This document shows positions 56,989 through 64,000 of a stretch of DNA of 64,000 nucleotides, piece after piece. How positions within the stretch are numbered: the first letter of the stretch is position 1; each line of letters starts with the position of its first letter. The notes beneath the pieces were generated by a model that did no database searches, was not told the DNA's origin, and was given only the letters and a program-made list of their open reading frames with translations. Source of the stretch: Streptomyces sp. 378 (GTDB lineage Bacteria; Actinomycetota; Actinomycetes; Streptomycetales; Streptomycetaceae); NCBI RefSeq assembly GCF_030124145.1, contig NZ_JASKMS010000025.1:62001-126000 (forward strand), written 5' to 3'. Position numbers and translations under genes: made by a program.

Positions 56989-57897
56989 TCAGCCCTTGAC
57001 GGCGCCCTGCATGATGCCGCCGACGATCTGCTTGCCGAAGATCGCGAAGACGATCAGCAGCGGCAGCGTGCCGAGCAGGGCGCCGGCCATGATCAGCGAC
57101 TGGTCCGGCGTGTAGCCGCGCCCCAGCCCCGCCACCGCCACCTGCACGGTCGGGTTGCCGGTCTGGGTCAGGACCAGGAAGGGCCACAGGAAGTCGTTCC
57201 AGGTCTGCACGAACATCAGCATGCCCAGGACGGCCATCGCGGGCCGCGCGGTCGGGAACACCACGTGCCACACCACGCGCCAGCTGCTCGCGCCGTCCAC
57301 CCGGGCCGCCTCGATGATCTCGTCCGGCAGCGCCTGGATCAGGTACTGCCGCATGAAGAACACACCGAACGCGCTCACCAGCGACGGGAAGATCACCGCC
57401 TGGAGCTGGTCCGTCCAGTCGAGTTTGGCGACCATCATGTACAGCGGGATGATGCTGAGCTGCGGCGGCACCATCATCGTGCCGATCACCACCAGCATCG
57501 CCGCGCCACGGCCCTTGAAGCGCAGCTTGGCGAAGGCGAATCCGGCGATCGTCGACAGGAACACGATGGTGAACGACGAGATGCCGGCCACCAGGGTGGT
57601 GTTGAGGAACGCCTCGCCCAGGTTGGCGTCCGTCCAGGCCACTTCGAGCTTGTCGAAGAGGCCGGAGCCGAACCAGAAGGGCGGCGGGGTCTGCGCCAGG
57701 CGCTGGTTGTCGCGCGAGGCGGCGATCGCCGTCCACACCAGCGGGAACAGCGAGATGACGGTGAAGAGGGCGAGGATGACGTATGCCACCGGGCCGGCGT
57801 GCAGCTGCCCGCCCGCGCGTGCCGCCTTCATGCCACGTGACCGCTTCGGCGGTTCGGGGACCGCGTCGGCCGGGGGTTTCGTCAGGGTCGTCGTCAC
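56989..57897 (-). CDS. cebG: Cellobiose/cellotriose ABC transporter permease CebG
   Basis: A 302-residue MalG-type permease. A charged N-terminus ('KSRGMKAARAGGQ' region) is followed by six helices. The EAA loop is 'EIIEAARVDGASSWRVVWHVVFPTARPAM'. 'FLNTTLVAGISSFTIVFLSTIAGFAFAKLRFKG' and the ending 'QIVGGIMQGAVKG' are conserved in CebG. The ATG is at 57897. It is the last permease of the operon and forms a channel with CebF; MsiK (elsewhere) would power it. Confidence 0.93.
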   Translation of the reverse strand: MTTTLTKPPADAVPEPPKRSRGMKAARAGGQLHAGPVAYVILALFTVISLFPLVWTAIAASRDNQRLAQTPPPFWFGSGLFDKLEVAWTDANLGEAFLNTTLVAGISSFTIVFLSTIAGFAFAKLRFKGRGAAMLVVIGTMMVPPQLSIIPLYMMVAKLDWTDQLQAVIFPSLVSAFGVFFMRQYLIQALPDEIIEAARVDGASSWRVVWHVVFPTARPAMAVLGMLMFVQTWNDFLWPFLVLTQTGNPTVQVAVAGLGRGYTPDQSLIMAGALLGTLPLLIVFAIFGKQIVGGIMQGAVKG

Positions 57898-57909
57898 GGC
57901 CGGTTCTCC

Positions 57910-58923
57910 TTAGCTACTGGCGCGCAGCCGGCGCGAGATGACGTAGTTGACGACCCCGATCACGATGAGGATCAGGAACATCGTCCAGGCGATGGCGGAG
58001 GCGCGGCCCAGGTGCTGGTTGATCCAGCCCTGCTCGTACAGGTACAGGCCGAGCGTCTGGAACTGGTGCTGGGATCCGCCGGAGGCACCCTTGTTCGCGT
58101 CGAACAGCAGCGGCTCGCCGAACACCTGCGAGGCGCCGATGGTCGACACCACGACCGTGAACAGGATGGTCGGACGCAGCGAGGGCAGCGTGACGTGGAG
58201 GAACTGCCGCCAGCGGCTGGCTCCGTCCAGGGCCGCCGACTCGTAGAGGTCCTGCGGGATCGCCTGCATCGCGGCCAGGTAGATCAGCGCGTTGTAGCCC
58301 GTCCAGCGCCAGATGATGATGGTGGACACGGCGATCTGGGACGGCCACTTGTCGTTCTGCCAGTCGACGTGGTCGATGCCGACGGCGTTCAGCGCCCAGT
58401 TGATCATGCCGTAGTCGCGGCCGAAGAGCAGCACGAAGACCAGCGAGGCGGCGGCGATCGACGTGGCGTAGGGGGCCAGCATGACGACGCGGTAGAACGT
58501 GGAGCCGCGCAGCTTGTAGTTGAGGATGTGCGCCAGGCCCATCGCCATCAGCAGCTGCGGAACGGTGGAGATGATGCCGATGGTCAGGGTGTTCTTCGCC
58601 GCGTTCCAGAAGAAGTCGTCGTCGAAGATGCGGGTGTAGTTGTGCAGGCCCACCCAGGACATGTCCGTGGGTGCCGTCAGCTCCACCTGGTGCAGCGAGG
58701 CCCAGCCGGTGTACAGCAGCGGGAACAGGCCGAACGCGAGGAAGAGCAGGAAGAAGGGCGAGACGAACGCGTACGGGCTCCAGCGCATGTCGCGCTGCCA
58801 GCGGCGGGAGAGCCGGGCGCGCTTCTTCCGCGCCGCCTCCGCGTCCGCGTCGGCCGGCGGGCGGCCCGGGGCCGCGCCCCCCTCCTTCACGGGGGACGCG
58901 GCGGTGTCGTGCCTGGTTGCCAT
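57910..58923 (-). CDS. cebF: Cellobiose/cellotriose ABC transporter permease CebF
   Basis: A 337-residue MalF-type permease with six helices after a basic N-terminal tail. The EAA loop is 'DLYESAALDGASRWRQFLHVTLPSLRPTI'. The ATG at 58923 lies 5 bases after the cebE stop, with GGACCAG upstream; a longer frame reaches into cebE and is rejected. The family and operon position identify it. cebG follows after 12 bp. Confidence 0.93.
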   Translation of the reverse strand: MATRHDTAASPVKEGGAAPGRPPADADAEAARKKRARLSRRWQRDMRWSPYAFVSPFFLLFLAFGLFPLLYTGWASLHQVELTAPTDMSWVGLHNYTRIFDDDFFWNAAKNTLTIGIISTVPQLLMAMGLAHILNYKLRGSTFYRVVMLAPYATSIAAASLVFVLLFGRDYGMINWALNAVGIDHVDWQNDKWPSQIAVSTIIIWRWTGYNALIYLAAMQAIPQDLYESAALDGASRWRQFLHVTLPSLRPTILFTVVVSTIGASQVFGEPLLFDANKGASGGSQHQFQTLGLYLYEQGWINQHLGRASAIAWTMFLILIVIGVVNYVISRRLRASS

Positions 58924-58928
58924 TCGGG

Positions 58929-60251
58929 TCACTGGTCCAGGTTGTTGTCGATGGTCTTGACGGCCGTGTCCCACGCCTCCTCGGGCGACTTGCCCTGGGT
59001 GACGAGGATGACGCCGTTGTCCGTCAGACCCTGCTGGATGATCTGGTCCTTCGGGCCGATCGTCTGCACCGGGCTGCTCTGGGCGGCGGCGGCGAAGATG
59101 GTGCCGATCGGCGCGTCACCGGTCATCTCGTTCTTGGCGTTCTTCACCGCGTCCGACTCGTAGGCGGCCGGGGTGCTCGGGAAGCTGCCCTGCACGGCGA
59201 ACAGCTTGGCCTGCTGCTCGGGCGCGGTCAGCCAGGCGGCCAGCTTCGCGGCCTCCTCGGCGTTCTTGCCGGACTTGGGCACCGCCAGGAAGGAACCGCC
59301 CCAGTTGCCGGACTTCGGCGACGCGGCCACGTCCCACTTGCCCTTGGCCTCCGGCTTCGACTTGCCCTTGATGTAGCCGAGCATCCACGGCGGGCAGGAC
59401 ATCGCGGCGAACTTGCTGTTGGCGATCGTGGTGTCCCAGGCGGGCTGGAACTGGGTCTGGTTCCCGATCAGTCCGTCCTCGGCCGCCTTGGCGGTGAGGT
59501 CGAAGGCGGCCTTCACGGCCGGGTTCGACTTGTAGATGACCTTGCCGGAGGAGTCGTAGAAGCGGTCCTTCTCGCTGCTGAGGATCGCCTGGAGCAGACC
59601 GCCGGGGGAGTCCAGGAAGGTGGTGCCCTTCGGCGCCTTCTTCTGGTAGTCCTCGCCGACCTGGACGAGCTTCTTCCAGTCACCGGCCCACAGCTTGGCG
59701 ACCTCCTCGCGGTCGGTGGGCAGACCGGCCTTCTCGAAGAGGTCCTTGCGGTAGCAGATGGCCATCGGGCCGACGTCCGTGCCCAGGCCGATGGTCTGAC
59801 CGTCCTCGGTGGTGGCCTGCTGCCACTTCCAGTCGAGGTAGTCGCTCTCCTTGCCGTACTTGGAGAGGTCCAGCAGCTTGTCGGACTGGGTCTTGACGAT
59901 CTCGGCGATGTTGCCGACCTCGACGCCCTGGATGTCCTGCAGACCGCTGTTGGTGGTCAGGTGGTTGACCAGGGTGGGGTAGTAGTTCTCGTTCCGCTCG
60001 ACGACCGTCTGCTGGATGTCGATGTCCGGGTGGAGCTTCTCGTACTCCTTGTAGAGGCCGGCCTCCTCGAACCCGAAGGTACCGAACAGCCCCAGAGTGA
60101 TCTTGGTCTTGCCGTCGCTGCCGCCGCTGCCGCCCGACGAGGAGCCGTCGCCTCCGCCGTCGTCGGCACAGCCGGCCAGCAGCCCGGCGCCCAGCGACGC
60201 GACGGCCGCGACGACCATCGCCTTGCGGGCGGTTCGGATGCGTGCTCGCAT
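58929..60251 (-). CDS. cebE: Cellobiose-binding lipoprotein CebE
   Basis: A 440-residue SBP_bac_1 solute-binding lipoprotein, lipobox 'GLLAGC', followed by a Gly/Ser-rich linker. Landmarks: 'ITLGLFGTFGFEEAGLYKEYEKLHPDIDIQQTVVERNENYY', 'WKWQQATTEDGQTIGLGTDVGPMAICYRKDLF' and 'SCPPWMLGYIKGKSKPEAKGKWDVAASP'. It delivers cellobiose and cellotriose to CebFG; in plant-pathogenic Streptomyces it also imports the elicitor cello-oligosaccharides. It heads the operon, with a CebR box at 60367-60380 116 bp upstream. Confidence 0.95.
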   Translation of the reverse strand: MRARIRTARKAMVVAAVASLGAGLLAGCADDGGGDGSSSGGSGGSDGKTKITLGLFGTFGFEEAGLYKEYEKLHPDIDIQQTVVERNENYYPTLVNHLTTNSGLQDIQGVEVGNIAEIVKTQSDKLLDLSKYGKESDYLDWKWQQATTEDGQTIGLGTDVGPMAICYRKDLFEKAGLPTDREEVAKLWAGDWKKLVQVGEDYQKKAPKGTTFLDSPGGLLQAILSSEKDRFYDSSGKVIYKSNPAVKAAFDLTAKAAEDGLIGNQTQFQPAWDTTIANSKFAAMSCPPWMLGYIKGKSKPEAKGKWDVAASPKSGNWGGSFLAVPKSGKNAEEAAKLAAWLTAPEQQAKLFAVQGSFPSTPAAYESDAVKNAKNEMTGDAPIGTIFAAAAQSSPVQTIGPKDQIIQQGLTDNGVILVTQGKSPEEAWDTAVKTIDNNLDQ

Positions 60252-60366
60252 GTCGTCCTCCTGTTGCCCTGACGTGCCGACCCCCCGGCCACCTGCATGG
60301 TCGGACCGTTTTACGCGCTTAAGGCTCGGGTGGGGAACGTGCGGGTTGTGTATGTGTCAGGTACTG

Positions 60367-60380
60367 TGGGAGCGCTCCCA
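60367..60380. promoter_or_regulatory. CebR box upstream of cebE
   Basis: TGGGAGCGCTCCCA, a perfect 14-bp palindrome identical to the CebR consensus, in the divergent cebE/cebR spacer. Confidence 0.97.
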
Positions 60381-60660
60381 CCGGTGATGTGTTGAAGAGT
60401 CCCCGGTCGCGGCGGGGGTGTCAAGGGACCGGACAACGAGAGATGCGTTCAGTTATCGGGCTGTTAACTGGACCGGGCCCGGCACCGGTTGGGAGTCGGG
60501 CCGGTGGTATCGAGCCGGCCGGGGCGCCGGTCGCACCGGCTCGTCCGGCCGAACCGGAAGGCCGGGGGCGGCGAGCCCTCGGCGGCGGTCATACGGCTGA
60601 CGAGCCTGTTAAATTCCAGGCCAGTCGCAGAGTGCGGGTGTGGACGGGAAGGCGGAGCCC

Positions 60661-61716
60661 ATGGCAACCCACGGAGCGCGGGGCCGAAGCGGTGGCCGGC
60701 CCACTCTCGAAGAGGTGGCGGCGCGCGCCGGTGTCGGACGCGGCACCGTCTCGCGGGTGATCAACGGCTCGCCCCGGGTCAGCGACGCGACCCGCGCGGC
60801 CGTCGAGGCCGCGGTGGCGGAGCTCGGCTACGTCCCCAACACCGCGGCCCGGGCCCTGGCCGCCAACCGTACGGACGCGATCGCCCTGGTCGTCCCCGAG
60901 CCGGAGACCCGGTTCTTCGCGGAGCCGTACTTCTCGGACATGCTGAAGGGCGTCGGGGCGGCGCTGTCCGACACCGAGATGCAGCTACTGCTGATCTTCG
61001 CGGGCAGCGACCGGGAACGCCGCCGCCTCGCGCAGTACCTGGCGGCGCACCGGGTCGACGGCGTCCTGCTGGTGTCGGTGCACGCGGACGATCCGCTGCC
61101 CGACCTGCTGGCCCAGCTGGAGATCCCGGCGGTGATCAGCGGCCCGCGCTCCTCGACGGAGACCCTGCCGTCGGTCGACTCGGACAATTACGGCGGCGCC
61201 CGCCAGGCCGTCGAGCATCTGCTGTCCCGGGGCCGGAGCCGGATCGCCCACATCACCGGCCGCCTCGACGTCTACGGCGCGCAGCGCCGGGTCGACGGCT
61301 TCCGCGAGGCACTGAGCGACGCCGGCCGGTGGGTGGACGAAGGGATGATCGAGGCGGGGGACTTCACCGAGGAGGGCGGGCACCGGGCCATGACCGCCCT
61401 GCTGGAGCGTCACCCGGACGTGGACGCGGTCTTCGCCGCCTCCGACGTCACCGCGTCCGGCGCCCGCCGGGCGCTGCGCGAGGCGGGCCGCCGCATCCCG
61501 GAGGACGTGGCACTCGTCGGCTACGACGACTCCGCCATCGCCCGCCACATGGAGCCGCCCCTCACCAGCGTCCGCCAGCCCATAGAGGAGATGGGCCGCC
61601 GGATGATAGACCTCCTGCTCACGGAGGTCGCCGACCGCCGTCCCCTCGCGTCCCGCGGCCTGGAGCGCCGGCAGATGGTCCTGGCCACGGAGTTGGTGTC
61701 CCGGTCGTCGTCCTGA
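60661..61716 (+). CDS. cebR: LacI-family cellobiose repressor CebR
   Basis: A 351-residue LacI/GalR repressor. The HTH is 'PTLEEVAARAGVGRGTVSRVINGSPRVSDATRAAVEAAVAELGYVPNTAARALA', and the effector core has 'YFSDMLKGVGAALSDTEMQLLLIFAGSDR' and 'VAEDVALVGYDDSAIARHMEPPLTSVRQP'-like segments. Cellobiose relieves repression of cebEFG-bglC. The start ATG 60661 has GGAAGGCGGAG upstream; GTG 60640 is in frame. It is divergent from cebE, with a 409-bp spacer including the CebR box. A short inverted CAGTTA...TAACTG lies at 60450-60470. Confidence 0.94.
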   Translation: MATHGARGRSGGRPTLEEVAARAGVGRGTVSRVINGSPRVSDATRAAVEAAVAELGYVPNTAARALAANRTDAIALVVPEPETRFFAEPYFSDMLKGVGAALSDTEMQLLLIFAGSDRERRRLAQYLAAHRVDGVLLVSVHADDPLPDLLAQLEIPAVISGPRSSTETLPSVDSDNYGGARQAVEHLLSRGRSRIAHITGRLDVYGAQRRVDGFREALSDAGRWVDEGMIEAGDFTEEGGHRAMTALLERHPDVDAVFAASDVTASGARRALREAGRRIPEDVALVGYDDSAIARHMEPPLTSVRQPIEEMGRRMIDLLLTEVADRRPLASRGLERRQMVLATELVSRSSS

Positions 61717-62085
61717 CGGACCGCGTCGTACGGCTCCTGCGGGCGCACGGTGAGCTGGTTCGTGATCCGGGCCGACCCGGGTGAACGGCTCGGCTGCATG
61801 CGGGAGTTGACCACGACCCGGCGGCGGCCGGCGGGCTGGGACCGGGAAGCCACCGCAGGCCTCCACCCCGTCCGGCACGAACAGCCACTTCCGGAGCGCC
61901 GCGCACGCAGGTACAGGAAGCTCCGCCTCGCCGAACCAGCCGTGTCAGGCGATCCCGTCCCAGGGCAGACGTAGCTGAAGAGCGGGAGCCGCACCGGGGC
62001 CCGCAGGCCCAGCTCCTCCGTCCGTACCCGGGCCAGCGCCTTCGCCGCTTCACCAGCTCGCCCATGGCCTCACGACCGCATGTGC
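61717..62085. other. Spacer with possible decayed coding sequence
   Basis: About 370 bp. Minus-strand frames switch several times, with fragments such as 'AKALARVRTEELGLRAPVRLPLF' and 'GFGEAELPVPACAALRKWLFVPDG' in different frames, which suggests a frameshifted remnant. No known family could be assigned, and there is no ribosome site. Confidence 0.3.
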
Positions 62086-63276
62086 TCACGCCCGAGCCGG
62101 TGCCGGGCGGCGTACCAGGTAGGCCGCCGCCGTCACGACCAGAATCGCCATGCACGTGATGAACACCAGCCCCGCGCCCTCCAGGCCGATCGGGCCGGTC
62201 AGCAGGCCGACGCCGATGACCGGGAGGGAGATGCCCGCGTAGGCCACCACGAACAGGGTCGAGATCACCGCCGCGCGCCGGTGTTCCGGAGAGGCCTCGG
62301 CCACCTCGGACAGGGCACCGCGGAACGCCAGGCCCTGGCCGATTCCGCCGACGAGGGCGCTGGCGACCAGCAACGGCATCTGGTCCCACCGCAGCGCACC
62401 GGCGAGCAGCGCCAGCCCGGCCAGGAGCACGCCGCAGCCCAGCGGAAGGGAGCGCCGTACGCCGACCCGGCCGACCGCCAGTTGCCCGGCCGTCGACGAG
62501 AAGAAGGCCAGCGCGACGATCAGCCCGCTCACGGCGTGGTCGTCCACGTCCAGGGACTCCGCGAGGAAGGCCGGGCTGACCGAGGTGAACACGCCGAACA
62601 GGGCGAATCCGACGAAGGCGGCGGTGGCCGCGGGACCGAACACCGCGCGCACCCGCGGGGGCAGCGCGGGCCGCTGCGGGCGTACGGCGCGCAGCGGCCG
62701 CCGCTCCCGTACCGTCTCCGCGAGCCGCAGCAGGACGACGGCCGAGGCGGCCACCAGGGCGAGGTGGGCGACGAACGGCAGGTACAGCGGCCAGGGGGCG
62801 TACTCCGCGAGCACCCCGGACAGCAGCGGACCGCAGCCCAGTCCGCCCATGTTGGCGGCCGTCGCCACGAACGTGGCCCGCGCGGCACCGCCCCGCGGCG
62901 CCAGCTCCATCACGTACGCCGTGGCGGCCCCGGTGAACAACCCGGCGGACAGTCCGGACAGCAGCCGCCCCGCGTACAGCCAGCCGAGCCCGGTGGCGCA
63001 CAGGAAGCAAACGGCGCTCACCGCCGCGAAGCCCAGCCCGCACAGCAGCACCGGGCGCCTGCCCACGGCGTCCGAGGCGTCGCCGACCAGCAGCAGCACA
63101 CCGATCACGGCGAAGGCGTACAGCGCGTACACCACGGTGACGGTCAGTTCGGAGAAGCCGAACTCATCCTGGTAGAGGGGATAGAGGGGAGTCGGCAGCG
63201 TGGTGCCGGCCATGCAGACGGCGAAGACCGCTCCGCCGAGCACACACGCGCGCCATCCCGGGCGTCCACCGTCCAT
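62086..63276 (-). CDS. MFS transporter
   Basis: A 396-residue major facilitator with about twelve helices. 'CMAGTTLPTPLYPLYQDEFGFSELTVTVVYALYAFAVIGVLLLVGDASDAVGRRP' holds the loop 2-3 motif (GDASDAVGRRP). 'RLLSGLSAGLFTGAATAYVMELAP' and 'GLFIT-like' C-terminal helices fit a drug or metabolite exporter. The ATG is at 63276. Upstream is the tRNA-His. Substrate unknown. Confidence 0.88.
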   Translation of the reverse strand: MDGGRPGWRACVLGGAVFAVCMAGTTLPTPLYPLYQDEFGFSELTVTVVYALYAFAVIGVLLLVGDASDAVGRRPVLLCGLGFAAVSAVCFLCATGLGWLYAGRLLSGLSAGLFTGAATAYVMELAPRGGAARATFVATAANMGGLGCGPLLSGVLAEYAPWPLYLPFVAHLALVAASAVVLLRLAETVRERRPLRAVRPQRPALPPRVRAVFGPAATAAFVGFALFGVFTSVSPAFLAESLDVDDHAVSGLIVALAFFSSTAGQLAVGRVGVRRSLPLGCGVLLAGLALLAGALRWDQMPLLVASALVGGIGQGLAFRGALSEVAEASPEHRRAAVISTLFVVAYAGISLPVIGVGLLTGPIGLEGAGLVFITCMAILVVTAAAYLVRRPAPARA

Positions 63277-63333
63277 GGCGCCGACGGTAGCCGCGCCCCG
63301 CGGACGTCATCTCGATCGGCGCGCTGGAAAACG

Positions 63334-63371
63334 CTTCAGCCGGTGGCCTCTTTCGAGGCCACCGGCTGAAG
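63334..63371. terminator. Terminator of tRNA-His
   Basis: A perfect 17-bp stem (63334-63350 with 63355-63371) with a TTTC loop, 6 bases beyond the tRNA 3' end on the minus strand. Confidence 0.88.
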
Positions 63372-63377
63372 ACTCAG

Positions 63378-63451
63378 GGTGAGTGACGGGACTCGAACCC
63401 GCGGCATCCTGGACCACAACCAGGTGCTCTACCAGCTGAGCTACACCCACC
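63378..63451 (-). tRNA. tRNA-His (GTG)
   Basis: The anticodon loop gives GTG; acceptor GTGGGTG pairs with CACTCAC, with the extra G-1 opposite C73, the tRNA-His identity element. D- and T-arms are canonical (GGTTCGAGTCC). CCA is not encoded. Lies between orn and the MFS gene. Confidence 0.97.
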
Positions 63452-63566
63452 ATGACCGGCTTGGAGATCAGTGTTTGTCCCCGACCGGCCGAGAAAAAGT
63501 GTACAGGGTCCGAAGGGGTGCTCGCGCCAGGCTTTCGCAGCAGCCCCCGACGGGCCCCTCTCCCGC

Positions 63567-64000
63567 CTACTGAGCAGGCAGGACGTGCTTCGCGGCGATC
63601 GTCCGCGCGGTGTCCGAGTCGGGTCCGGGCTGCGGGACGAACACGGCCTCGCGGTAGTACCGCAGCTCCGCGATCGACTCACGGATGTCGGCGAGCGCGC
63701 GGTGGTTGCCGCTCTTCTGCGGGCTGTTGAAGTACGCCCGCGGGTACCAGCGACGCGCCAGCTCCTTGATCGACGACACGTCGACGATCCGGTAGTGGAG
63801 GTAGTTCTCCAGCGTCGGCATGTCACGCAGCAGGAAACCGCGGTCCGTGCCGACGGAGTTCCCGCACAGCGGGGCCTTGCCCGGCTCCTTGACGAACTCC
63901 CGCACGTACGTCAGGACCTGGTCCTCGGCGTCCTTCAGCGTCGTGCCCCCGGCCAGCTCGGTGAGCAGCCCGGAGGAGGTGTGCATCTGACGCACCACGT
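63567..64000 (-). CDS. orn: Oligoribonuclease Orn (C-terminal part, N-terminus outside window)
   Basis: The visible 144 residues are the C-terminal two thirds of oligoribonuclease, the 3'-5' exonuclease that degrades 2-5-nt RNA and pGpG, the linear product of c-di-GMP breakdown. DEDDh motifs visible are 'CGNSVGTDRGFLLRDMPTLENYLHYRIVDVSSIKELARRWYPR' and 'HRALADIRESIAELRYYREAVF' (His/Asp). The first DEDD acid lies beyond the right edge. In S. coelicolor orn lies next to adpA, so adpA is expected beyond the edge. Confidence 0.95.
   Translation of the reverse strand, partial: VVRQMHTSSGLLTELAGGTTLKDAEDQVLTYVREFVKEPGKAPLCGNSVGTDRGFLLRDMPTLENYLHYRIVDVSSIKELARRWYPRAYFNSPQKSGNHRALADIRESIAELRYYREAVFVPQPGPDSDTARTIAAKHVLPAQ

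Overview
The window is high-GC actinobacterial DNA. Codon use, gene families and gene order all point to Streptomyces. Gene order recalls, from memory, the S. coelicolor chromosome between ornA (SCO2793) and about SCO2850, with cebR/cebEFG/bglC, cdgA, a chitin-active LPMO and cslA-glxA-cslZ in the expected order. No locus numbers could be checked here, so the synteny is established knowledge, not a search result.

Layout. 1-9.7 kb: a truncated TPR-type protein, a secreted GH30 beta-1,6-galactanase, a DUF6412/YidC pair, an FAH-family enzyme, an F420/LLM oxidoreductase, an HbpS-like protein and a Gfo/Idh/MocA dehydrogenase divergent from a ROK repressor across a clear operator-like inverted repeat, then a TetR regulator with a zinc-finger-like N-terminus. 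9.8-13.5 kb: surface proteins, including an LARTG-tailed sortase substrate, a HAD phosphatase and a repeat-rich protein next to a class F sortase. 13.8-18.8 kb: the apical glucan system cslZ, glxA and cslA. 19-24.2 kb: a GntR regulator, two identical tRNA-Lys genes, a peptidoglycan-binding secreted protein, an SPFH protein, an AA10 LPMO with a DasR-like site, and a decayed TnpB element ending at the LPMO stop codon.

24.2-32.9 kb: a putative catabolic island. It has an IclR regulator, an EhuBCDA-type polar amino acid/ectoine ABC transporter, DUF3830, an amidase, a D-2-hydroxyacid dehydrogenase and two overlapping Asp/Glu-racemase-superfamily paralogues, one lacking the second catalytic Cys. 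33-38.5 kb: an LLM monooxygenase, the c-di-GMP enzyme CdgA (PAS-GGDEF-EAL), an M6 metalloprotease and a third identical tRNA-Lys whose 5' end holds the stop codon of a Prim-Pol-like gene. 39.2-44.9 kb: a translationally coupled operon of Fe-S RecB/Cas4-like nuclease, unknown protein and SF1 helicase, with a PAP2 lipid phosphatase upstream. 45-49.6 kb: a histidine phosphatase, an NsdA-like TPR regulator and smaller genes, with a 23-bp perfect inverted repeat between the two convergent genes. 49.7-55.3 kb: a two-component system followed by a sugar ABC transporter. 55.4-61.7 kb: the cellobiose utilisation regulon bglC-cebGFE with cebR and two CebR boxes. 61.7-64 kb: a gap with possible decayed coding sequence, an MFS exporter, tRNA-His and the C-terminal part of oligoribonuclease.

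Functional themes are polysaccharide turnover (galactanase, cslZ/glxA/cslA, LPMO, ceb/bglC), cell-surface assembly (YidC, sortase, peptidoglycan binding) and regulation. The strongest candidates for little-described biology are the split Fe-S nuclease/helicase operon, the racemase-pair catabolic island and several structured repeats.
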